NCBI GenBank assembly: GCA_038207585.1
Contig: JBBQZP010000046.1
Coordinates: forward strand, 1 to 22,778
DNA length: 22,778 bases
Origin: JBBQZP01 sp038207585
GTDB lineage: Bacteria; Pseudomonadota; Alphaproteobacteria; Rhodobacterales; Rhodobacteraceae
Reading direction: 5' to 3'
Shown: positions 16,902-22,778 of the stretch, piece after piece
Layout: every line of letters begins with the position of its first letter
Position numbering within the stretch: position 1 is the stretch's first letter
Made by a program: the position numbers and the translations under genes
The notes under the pieces: generated by a model
What the model saw: only the letters and a program-made list of their open reading frames with translations
Databases searched by the model: none
Told to the model about the DNA's origin: nothing

Positions 16902-17706
16902 CAGGTACCTTCCTGCGTCGGCCCAGATATGCCTCGATCACACGCGGGTTGCGCTGCACCTCGGCAGGGGTGCCTTCGGCCAGATTGCGGCCCTGATTGA
17001 CAACGACAATGCGCGCGCAAATGCCCATTACCATCTTCATGTCATGTTCGACCAACAGTGTGGTTATCCCCAGATCGGCATGCAGCCGCCGGATCGTCTC
17101 GCCCAGATCGGTTGTTTCTTGCGGGTTCATCCCCGCCGTCGGCTCGTCCAGCAGCAGCAGCTTCGGCTCGGTGGCCAGCGCGCGGGCGAATTCCACCTTG
17201 CGTTGCTCGCCGTAGGGAAGTCTGCCGACAATGTCACCCGCCCGGTGCCGCAGGCCCAGAATGTCCAGCATCGCCATCGCCCGCGTGCGGATATCGGTTT
17301 CGGCCGCACGGGCGGACGGCAGGCGCAAGATCGTGGGCACCACCCCCGGACCGCGCCGCATGTGCAACCCGACCATCACGTTGTCCAGCACCGGCAGATC
17401 GCGGAACAGGCGGATGTTTTGGAAGGTGCGCGCCATGCCGAGGGCGGCATTGACCTCGGGCGCGTTGCCCGCAACCTCTTGCCCGCGAAACCGGATACTG
17501 CCCGAAGTGGGCTTCAGAACACCTGTCAGCAGGTTGAACGCGGTCGTCTTGCCCGACCCGTTCGGCCCAATCAGCCCGACCAGTTCCCCTTCGGCCAGCG
17601 TGAAGCCAAACCCATCCAGCGCAATCACGCCGCCAAAGCTCTTGCTAAGCCCGGCAACGGTCAGCAGGCTGTCAACTAAGGGGGCTTCGGCGGCGGATAT
17701 GGACAT
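16888..17706 (-). CDS. livG: ABC transporter ATP-binding protein (LivG-like)
   Basis: A 272-residue ATPase and the first gene of the long operon. Walker A is GPNGSGKTT, the LivG-type signature is LPYGEQRKVEFARAL, Walker B is LLLLDEPTAGMNP, and the switch histidine is in LLVEHDMKMVMGI. NIRLFRDLPVLDNVMVG is the usual Q-loop-to-helical region wording. I place the start at ATG 17706 (MSISAAEAPL), because the larger open frame to 17904 crosses the divergent promoter region and overlaps the opposite-strand hydrolase gene. The ribosome binding site is weak (GGAACGA, about 7 bases upstream). Confidence 0.92.
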   Translation of the reverse strand: MSISAAEAPLVDSLLTVAGLSKSFGGVIALDGFGFTLAEGELVGLIGPNGSGKTTAFNLLTGVLKPTSGSIRFRGQEVAGNAPEVNAALGMARTFQNIRLFRDLPVLDNVMVGLHMRRGPGVVPTILRLPSARAAETDIRTRAMAMLDILGLRHRAGDIVGRLPYGEQRKVEFARALATEPKLLLLDEPTAGMNPQETTDLGETIRRLHADLGITTLLVEHDMKMVMGICARIVVVNQGRNLAEGTPAEVQRNPRVIEAYLGRRRKVPDAVA

Positions 17707-17842
17707 CTTGGTCGTTCCGAACAAAGGGGGAAGTGGCACTCTCCGTAACAGATGTGATAAACCTAGCATGCGTATTGAATTTGTTACAAGCCACCTTAAG
17801 CTGGCCGAATGCCCGTGTACCGGGTCGCAATGGAAGGGATGA
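17707..17842. promoter_or_regulatory. Divergent promoter/operator region of the catabolic operon
   Basis: These 136 bases separate the 12-gene minus operon from the plus-strand hydrolase gene and are more AT-rich than the surroundings. On the minus strand TTGTAA (17789-17784) with TAGGTT about 18 bases further could serve as -35/-10. TTGTTACAA at 17781-17789 is a perfect 4+1+4 palindrome. GTAACA at 17745-17750 forms an inverted pair with TGTTAC at 17782-17787. These are operator candidates for the RpiR protein encoded in the operon. The placement of the region is certain; the motif assignment is a guess. Confidence 0.55.
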
Positions 17843-18490
17843 ATGATGCAGACACTGACCCGCGACGTGCCGGTGAATCCCGGGCAGACCGCCGTTTTGT
17901 TCATCGACGTACAGAACTATGCCGCCCATCCCAAGGGCGGTGAATTTCGTGACCTGCCCGCGCCGGATCGGGCGAAATATGATTATTACCTTGACCGGCT
18001 TGAACAAATCGCGCTGCCCAACATGCAACGCCTGCAAGCAGCCTGCCGCACCGTCGGTATCGAGGTGATGTATGCCGTGATTGAAAACCTGACCGCCGAT
18101 GGCCGCGACCGCAGTCTTGATTACAAGGTTTCAGGCATCAATGTGGCCAAGGGGTCGTGGGACGCGCAGGTCTGCGATGCTATCAAGCCGGGCGAGGATG
18201 AGATCGTGCTGAGGAAAAACTCGTCCAGTGCTTTTATATCCACCAATATTGATTATTTGTTGCGCAGCCTGGGAAAGCGGCAACTGATCCTTTGCGGCGT
18301 AGTCACCGACCAATGTGTCGAATCAGCAGTGCGCGACGCCTGCGATCTGGGCTATCTTGTCACGCTGGTCCCCGACGCCTGCGCCACCTACACCGAGGAG
18401 CGGCACGACAGTTCACTTCGCGCGATCAAAGGGTATTGCCGACAGTGCAGCACCGCCGAACTTGTTGCCGAAGTCTCAGCTGCGCAATGA
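17843..18490 (+). CDS. Isochorismatase-type cysteine hydrolase (amidohydrolase), copy 2
   Basis: A 215-residue paralog of the hydrolase at 6435. The triad is Asp22 in FIDVQN, Lys125 in LRKNSSSAF and Cys158 in VTDQCVESAVRD. It shares ENLT.DGRDRSLDYK, KGSW, the STNI.YLLR stretch and DACAT.TE.RH with copy 1. It has an insert near residues 30-48 (HPKGGEFRDLPAPDRAKYDY) that the other copy lacks. The role is hydrolysis of an amide or ureido C-N bond, RutB/carbamoylsarcosine-amidase style, substrate unknown. Two adjacent ATGs exist; the second, at 17846, is better spaced from GGAAGGGA. It is divergent from the transporter operon and coupled to the next gene by a 4-base overlap. Confidence 0.88.
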   Translation: MMQTLTRDVPVNPGQTAVLFIDVQNYAAHPKGGEFRDLPAPDRAKYDYYLDRLEQIALPNMQRLQAACRTVGIEVMYAVIENLTADGRDRSLDYKVSGINVAKGSWDAQVCDAIKPGEDEIVLRKNSSSAFISTNIDYLLRSLGKRQLILCGVVTDQCVESAVRDACDLGYLVTLVPDACATYTEERHDSSLRAIKGYCRQCSTAELVAEVSAAQ

Positions 18491-19398
18491 TCCGCAACCT
18501 TGGCCGGACCCTCGTTACTGGTGCGCATGGCTTTCTTGGCAGCGCACTGGTGCCACATCTGCGCGAGATGGGGGTGGATGTGATTGCCAGTGATAGGGGC
18601 GACCCCGCCGCCCCTTGCGATGTGACCGATGCGGCGCAGGTGAACGCCCTGTGCCGTGACGGCGGCTTTGCCACGATCCTGCATTGCGGTGCCGTGTCCG
18701 GACCGATGGTAATGGCCGACCGACCCCTGGACATCTGGCGCATCAACGCCCAGGGAACCGCACATGTACTTGAGGCGGCACGCCTTTATGGCGTTGGCCG
18801 CGTCGTCGTCTGTTCAACATCCGAGGTTTACGGCGCAACCTCGGGCCGGGTGGACGAGACGACACTTGTGCAGCCGCGCTCGGTGTATGCCGCCAGCAAG
18901 GTCGCGGCGGAACAGGCGATGCAGGGTTATGTCGGCGAACATGGGCTGGATGCCTGTGCGCTGCGCCTGTCTTGGATTTATGGCCCTGGCCGCCGTACCC
19001 CGACCCGGCTTGAGATGCTGTTGCGCGCCCTGGCCATGGACCAGCCGGCCTTGCTCGATGCCGATCCGGAAGAAATGACGCATTACCTGCACATCGACGA
19101 TGCGGTGCAGGCACTGGTTCGCGCGGCCACTGTTCCATCGATCAAGGGTCAGGTTTTCAACATCACGGCCGGTCCCGGCATACCGATGCGCGACGTGGCA
19201 GCCATCGTGTCCGGCCTGCGCCCGGCTGCGCAGATTGCCTTTGCACCCGGCGCATGCGCCGCTGCCGACGGCCCTTCTGACATAGCGCATGACCGCGCTA
19301 CCGCTGTGCTGGGCTTTCAGCCAAAGGTGCCCCTCGCCGTGGGCCTCTCGTGCTTGCTGGCAAAACTGGCTGCTTCTGCCAGAAATGGCCCAGGCTGA
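18487..19398 (+). CDS. NAD-dependent epimerase/dehydratase family protein
   Basis: A 303-residue extended SDR. The nucleotide-binding motif is TGAHGFLG (11-18), with Asp36 in IASDRGD suggesting NAD. CSTSEVYG gives the catalytic serine/threonine at about 110-112, and YAASK gives Tyr134 and Lys138. WIYGPGRRTPT and HYLHIDDAVQALV are typical of UDP-glucose 4-epimerase-like and uronate-dehydrogenase-like proteins. No nucleotide-sugar or envelope gene is nearby, so a dehydrogenase or lyase role on a free acid is more likely than NDP-sugar epimerisation. The ATG at 18487 overlaps the hydrolase stop (ATGA). I rejected an in-frame extension to 18292 that lies over the hydrolase gene. Confidence 0.85.
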   Translation: MIRNLGRTLVTGAHGFLGSALVPHLREMGVDVIASDRGDPAAPCDVTDAAQVNALCRDGGFATILHCGAVSGPMVMADRPLDIWRINAQGTAHVLEAARLYGVGRVVVCSTSEVYGATSGRVDETTLVQPRSVYAASKVAAEQAMQGYVGEHGLDACALRLSWIYGPGRRTPTRLEMLLRALAMDQPALLDADPEEMTHYLHIDDAVQALVRAATVPSIKGQVFNITAGPGIPMRDVAAIVSGLRPAAQIAFAPGACAAADGPSDIAHDRATAVLGFQPKVPLAVGLSCLLAKLAASARNGPG

Positions 19399-19415
19399 TT
19401 GCGGGGGTTGTGCGG

Positions 19416-19430
19416 TGGTTCGGGGAACCA
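19416..19430 (+). terminator. Short hairpin after the epimerase gene
   Basis: TGGTTC-GGG-GAACCA forms a perfect 6-bp stem with a 3-base loop, 17 bases after the stop codon at 19398. No U-run follows, so it is at best a weak or Rho-assisted terminator. Confidence 0.3.
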
Positions 19431-19541
19431 GTGTCTCTGCGATCTGGCCGGGAGTTTTGATCGGCGATGGCGATAGCACCACGCTGGTAGTGACGGACGT
19501 CGGACTGCTGGCCATCGGGATCGCCCCGGTGGTGGTGAAGA

Positions 19542-20361
19542 GGTTTTGTCAGAGGAACTTTGCTTGCTCCGGGGCAGGGTGGCCGCTTAGCCTCCCATGA
19601 TGACAAAACGCTCCCCTTTCCGCTACTTCAAGACCAGCCCGGAGATCATCCGCCTGGCGGTGATGCTCTACATCCGGTTCCCGCTATCGCTGCGCAATGT
19701 TGAGGATCTGCTACATGAGCGGGGCATCGAGATAAGCCACGAGACAGTGCGATAATGGTGGAACAGATCTGGCCCGATGTTCGCTGCCGAGATCAGAGGC
19801 AAGCGTGTCGAGGCAATGCGCGTACATCGCCACTGGCAGTTGCACCTGGACGAGGTCTACGGAAAGATCAACGGGGTGACACACTACCTTTGGCGGGCTG
19901 TGGACCACGAGGGCGAGGTGCTTGAAAGCATCTTGACCAAGCGGCGCGATCGCAAGGCAGCCTTGAAATTCTTGAAGAAGTCGATAAAGCGCCACGGCCG
20001 ACCCGAGACAATTGTGACGGATCGGTTGAGGTCTTACGGCGCTGCCCTCAAGGATCTCAGCCGCGGCGACGACCGCGAGATGGGACGCTGGCTGAACAAC
20101 CGCGCCGAGAACTCGCCCCTGCCTTTCCGACGACGCGAGCGGGCGATGTTGCGGTTCCTGCGCATGCGAACGTTGCAGAAGTTCGCCTCAGTACATGCCT
20201 CGGTCCACAACCACTTTCCATCGGAGCGCCACCTCCAGAACCGCAACTCCTACAAAGAGACCCGCGCCGCCGCTCTCGCTGATTGGCGCGGCCTTCTCGC
20301 TGCGGGATCGGTAGCTGGGGCTGGGGTAACGGAGACTGGTTCGTATTCGTCTGACAGCACC
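19542..20361 (+). mobile_element. IS6-family insertion sequence, near full length, inactive
   Basis: The element is about 820 bases, as expected for IS6. The left end is GGTTTTGTCAGAGGAAC (19542-19558). The right end at 20361 reads GGTGCTGTCAGACGAA on the opposite strand. These are imperfect inverted repeats sharing TGTCAGA. No matching 8-bp target duplication is seen outside the ends (GGTGAAGA versus GCCACTAG). It carries one transposase gene with a stop codon inside. It is the best-preserved of three related pieces in the window, all pointing the same way. Confidence 0.85.
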
Positions 20362-20379
20362 GCCACTAGCCCTTCTTGA
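19597..20379 (+). pseudogene. IS6-family transposase with internal stop codon
   Basis: Reading starts at ATG 19597 with MMTKRSPFRYFKTSPEIIRL, the typical IS6 beginning. It meets TAA at about 19753-19755 where relatives have a Tyr codon (HETVR-stop-WWNRSGPMF). The frame then continues to 20379 with no other break. The DDE residues are kept: Asp in HWQLHLDEVY, Asp in ETIVTDRLRSYG and Glu in WLNNRAENS, followed by PFRRRERAM and the C-terminal AALADWRGLLAA. A single T-to-A change from TAT would explain the loss. One substitution in a usually fixed spot is NSPLPF for NSHLPF. The protein cannot be made full length without readthrough. Confidence 0.85.
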
Positions 20380-20402
20380 ACTGTTCTCCTCTCCCCAATG
20401 AT

Positions 20403-20628
20403 GCCGGATTTTTCATTTATATTATGGGGTTATAGGAATTCGGCTGAACACTGACCTTACTGCTTTGCGCAGGATTTGGGTCTCTCGCGGGCGATGATCT
20501 CCAAAGCAAACGACTGCGCGTATTTAGTGTTTAGGCGTAAGTAATGTTCTCAAACGTATATTGTCGTTGGCCGGAGTAAGCGGTTGGAAATACCGTCCGC
20601 TACCCGGCTGGAACTGGCATCGAAATTC
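20403..20628 (+). repeat. Repeat A: right copy of the ~226-bp direct repeat
   Basis: This copy matches 5560-5785 in the same orientation, with the same end-to-end length and the identical terminal 16-mer ACTGGCATCGAAATTC at 20613-20628. It begins about 40 bases after the IS6 right end. The conserved left part reads GCCGGATTTTTC, GGGGTTATA and CGGCTG. It holds no credible open frame. Confidence 0.6.
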
Positions 20629-20844
20629 CTACTGGATTTCTAAGTTTGGCGCATTGGTAAGGTGGTCGCGGAGGGCGGAGGGCGGACGGACTCAGATGTG
20701 GCCGTGCTTTCACAGAATTTGGTCTTAGCAGCCATTCAATTTCGATTTCAGGCATCGGCAGTTGAATGCGGACTATGCTGCGCCCGGTCCCAAGCGTATC
20801 TATCCATTGGCGCCGAAGTCGGCAATCCTTGGGCTTGGGTTCCG
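20629..20844. other. Gene-free stretch downstream of the LysR gene
   Basis: About 215 bases between repeat A and the LysR stop. Together with the repeat, 20380-20844 is a gap of over 450 bases without a gene. I see no good terminator hairpin with a U-run for the LysR gene and no RNA gene. Confidence 0.4.
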
Positions 20845-21744
20845 TCAGATGACGTCAGATATGGCCACTTTGGCTTGTTCGCGCAAAGAGTGAGCAAAGG
20901 TGGCTTGAAAGGCTTTCGCCAAGGGGCTGACGACCTTATCGGGCCGCTGAATGATGCCGACGGTTCGGCAACAGAGGGCATCGGCAAGGGAAAGGCATAC
21001 GACATCGGATGGCAGGTTGGTCGTTGCCAGTGTGGGCAACAAAGTGACCCCCATATCCGCCACGACCATCGCGACCAGTGAACTGACGTTCCGCACCGAC
21101 AGATGAGACCGTTCTGCAAGATGTAGGAAATTCTGCTGGGAAACGGCGCGTAGGGCTTCGTTCATGATCAGGTTGGCACCTTCCAGGTCATGCCATTCAA
21201 TCGGTTCGGGCTTACACGCCATTGCCGATGAGGAGTGGCAGATCAGCCGGAAAGGTTCGCGGAACAGCGCATCAAAGCGCAAGTGCAGGTTTTCGGGTGG
21301 GGCGCTGGCAAATCCCAGATCGACCTGACCGCTTTCGACCATGTGCCAGACATCTGTGCTGTCGGTATCCACCAGTTCCACATCGACATCGGGGCGGGTT
21401 TGCAGAAACTCGCGCAGCGCCTGTGGCAACAGCATCACCGCGACCGATGGCACCGAGGCCAGCCGCAGCCGCCCGGAAAATGCCCCGGCATGGGCGGCAA
21501 TTGCTTCCATCGCGCGGTCATAGTCCCGCAGCAGGATAATGCCGGTGTCACGCACCAACAGGCCAAGTTCGGTCAGCGTCTGTTTGCGGTCGGCCTCAAA
21601 CAAGGGGCCGCCCAGACGATCCTCGATTTGTTTCAATGTCATCGACAGGGCCGACGTCGTGCGGTGCAACTGCTCGGCGGCATCTTTGATATTGCCGTGT
21701 TCGGCCACGGCCACCAGTGCGCGCAAGGCGTCAAGACGGATCAT
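20845..21744 (-). CDS. LysR-family transcriptional regulator
   Basis: A 299-residue LTTR. The winged helix-turn-helix lies at residues 1-60, with ALRALVAVAEHGNIKDAAEQ, LHRTTSALSMTLKQIEDRLG and PLFEAD. The effector domain covers about 90-290 (GRLRLASVPSVAVMLLPQAL, VDLGFASAP, VADMGVTLLP). It is divergent from the Ldh2-type dehydrogenase gene with 104 bases between them, the classic arrangement of an LTTR and its target. A T-N11-A palindrome lies just upstream of its own start. The effector is unknown. Confidence 0.93.
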   Translation of the reverse strand: MIRLDALRALVAVAEHGNIKDAAEQLHRTTSALSMTLKQIEDRLGGPLFEADRKQTLTELGLLVRDTGIILLRDYDRAMEAIAAHAGAFSGRLRLASVPSVAVMLLPQALREFLQTRPDVDVELVDTDSTDVWHMVESGQVDLGFASAPPENLHLRFDALFREPFRLICHSSSAMACKPEPIEWHDLEGANLIMNEALRAVSQQNFLHLAERSHLSVRNVSSLVAMVVADMGVTLLPTLATTNLPSDVVCLSLADALCCRTVGIIQRPDKVVSPLAKAFQATFAHSLREQAKVAISDVI

Positions 21745-21848
21745 CGGCGTCCATTTCAGAAAATTTGAACCAGATGTCAGAATTAGTCATTTGCCTGACG
21801 CGACGCAACAGGGTTCAGTCTGGCGGTTGATCAAAGGAACCTTGACCC
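21745..21848. promoter_or_regulatory. LysR/Ldh2 divergent region with LTTR box
   Basis: TTCAGAAAATTTGAA at 21755-21769 is an interrupted palindrome (TTCA-N7-TGAA) that contains a T-N11-A LysR-type box (T at 21756, A at 21768). It lies 11-25 bases upstream of the LysR start codon, where binding would repress the LysR gene and could activate the dehydrogenase gene about 80 bases away. Confidence 0.55.
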
Positions 21849-22778
21849 ATGCCCGAACAACTGAGCCTTGCGCAGGTCGAAGATCTGTCTTTCCGGCGTT
21901 TGATTGCTGCGGGGGCATCGGACATTGCGGCGCAGTCGGTGGCGCGGTCGATACGGGCGGCGGAGCGAGACGGCATTCGCAGCCATGGGCTGATGTATCT
22001 ACCGATCTACGTAGAGCATCTGCGCTGCGGCAAGGTTCTCGGGGCTGCGGTTCCGCTGGTGACGCAGCCGCGCCGGGGTGCTGTCGTGGTTGATGCGGCC
22101 AACGGGTTTGCGCATCCCGCCATTGATGCAGGTTGGCAGGCACTGACCCAAGCCGCGCAAGGCGAGGGGGTGGCGACCATGACGATCTCGCGATCCTACA
22201 ACTGCGGGGTGCTGGGTCATCATGCCGAACGGCTGGCCGTGGCCGGGCTGATCGGGCTCTGTATGACCCATGCACCCGCGTCGATTGCGCCGATCGGTGG
22301 GGCGGTTCCGGTGATCGGCACCAATCCCTTTGCCTTGGCGGTGCCTGACGGAAAGGGCGGCGTGGCGCTGTCGATCGACCAGTCGGCCAGTGTGGTTGCG
22401 AAGTCTGAGGTCATGATGCGCGCCCGGCGGGGCGAGGCGCTGCCCAAAGGTTGGGCGTTGGATGCGCAGGGGCAGCCTACCACATCTGCCGAGGATGCGC
22501 TGAAAGGATCAATGATGCCATCCGGCGGTTACAAGGGCTTTGGCATCGGGCTGATGGTCGAGGTGCTTGCCTCGGCAATGGCCGGGGCCAATTCCAGCCG
22601 CACGGCCAGCCCTTTTTCCGGGCCTGTGGGCGACCCACCCGGCACAGGCCAGTGTTTTATCGCCTTTGATCCCGGTGCCTATGCCGACGGATTCAGCGCA
22701 AGGATCGCGGAACTGATCGCTGCCGTCCTGGCGCAAGACGGCACTCGACTGCCCGGATCGCGCCGAAGGGCCGCCCGC
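21849..22778 (+). CDS. Ldh2 / malate-L-lactate dehydrogenase family oxidoreductase (partial)
   Basis: The frame runs from ATG 21849 to the right edge (310 codons) without a stop. Family members are about 330-360 residues, so only the tail is missing. The protein shows the family's RSHGLM with Ser45-His46 near residues 44-49, GHHAERLAVAGLIGL (124-138), PIGGAVPVIGTNPFALAVP (148-166), DQSASVVAK and GGYKGFGIGLMVEVL (226-240). Such enzymes oxidise 2-hydroxy acids with NAD(P): malate, lactate, sulfolactate, ureidoglycolate (AllD) and 2,3-diketogulonate are known cases. AllD would fit the C-N theme of the island, but no residue decides it. It is likely controlled by the divergent LysR protein and lies outside the repeat-bounded block. 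Confidence 0.9.
   Translation, partial: MPEQLSLAQVEDLSFRRLIAAGASDIAAQSVARSIRAAERDGIRSHGLMYLPIYVEHLRCGKVLGAAVPLVTQPRRGAVVVDAANGFAHPAIDAGWQALTQAAQGEGVATMTISRSYNCGVLGHHAERLAVAGLIGLCMTHAPASIAPIGGAVPVIGTNPFALAVPDGKGGVALSIDQSASVVAKSEVMMRARRGEALPKGWALDAQGQPTTSAEDALKGSMMPSGGYKGFGIGLMVEVLASAMAGANSSRTASPFSGPVGDPPGTGQCFIAFDPGAYADGFSARIAELIAAVLAQDGTRLPGSRRRAAR

Noticed and set aside
17707..17904. 66-residue N-terminal extension of the LivG-like ATPase
   Set aside because: It crosses the divergent promoter region and the opposite-strand hydrolase start; LivG homology begins just after MSISAAEAPL.
18292..18486. 65-residue N-terminal extension of the epimerase/dehydratase protein
   Set aside because: It lies over the 3' end of the cysteine hydrolase in another frame and is Arg/Cys-rich without family similarity.
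19534..20369. Target-site duplication around the IS6 element
   Set aside because: The 8 bases outside the two ends (GGTGAAGA and GCCACTAG) do not match.

Overview
The window looks like accessory DNA from an alphaproteobacterium, most likely a Rhodobacterales (Roseobacter/Paracoccus-like) genome. The DNA is GC-rich. The genes, the Liv-type transporter operon and the IS6 and IS21 transposon relics are of kinds common in that group. This placement is inference from protein style, because no rRNA or housekeeping marker is present. I see no tRNA, rRNA or CRISPR array.

Layout. (1) 1-2595, minus: the N-terminal 865 codons of a very large secreted multicopper oxidase of the MnxG (Mn(II) oxidase) type, cut by the left edge. 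(2) 3047-5198: an acyl-CoA ligase of the benzoate/2-aminobenzoate-CoA ligase group. A 3' fragment of an IS6-family element lies directly downstream of it and a 5' fragment of a similar element lies upstream, both in the same direction. This looks like the inner remains of a composite transposon. (3) 5560-6440: one copy of an unidentified ~226-bp repeat, then an internally deleted IS21-family element (istA start, istA end, first codons of istB). (4) 17706 down to 6435, minus: a tightly packed run of 12 genes. It encodes a complete branched-chain-amino-acid-type ABC importer (two ATPases, two permeases, binding protein), an N-formylglutamate amidohydrolase-like enzyme, an RpiR-type regulator, a glutamine-synthetase-like ligase, a short-chain dehydrogenase, an RraA/HMG-aldolase-like protein, an amidase-signature amidase and an isochorismatase-type cysteine hydrolase. 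(5) 17843-19398, plus: a divergent pair made of a second, clearly paralogous cysteine hydrolase and an NAD-dependent epimerase/dehydratase-type sugar dehydrogenase. (6) 19542-20361: a near full-length IS6-family element whose transposase carries a stop codon, followed by the second copy of the ~226-bp repeat. (7) 20845 to the right edge: a LysR regulator divergent from an Ldh2/malate-type dehydrogenase that runs off the window.

Reading as a system: the importer brings in a small, probably nitrogen-containing solute. The amidase, the two cysteine hydrolases and the N-formylglutamate-hydrolase-like enzyme would break C-N (amide or ureido) bonds. The glutamine-synthetase-like ligase may gamma-glutamylate an amine. 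The SDR, epimerase/dehydratase, RraA-like protein and perhaps the Ldh2-type dehydrogenase would process the carbon skeleton. The RpiR protein probably senses a phosphorylated or acidic intermediate. The substrate cannot be named from sequence alone. The block is framed by same-direction IS6 pieces and by a direct repeat, which suggests an acquired catabolic island.
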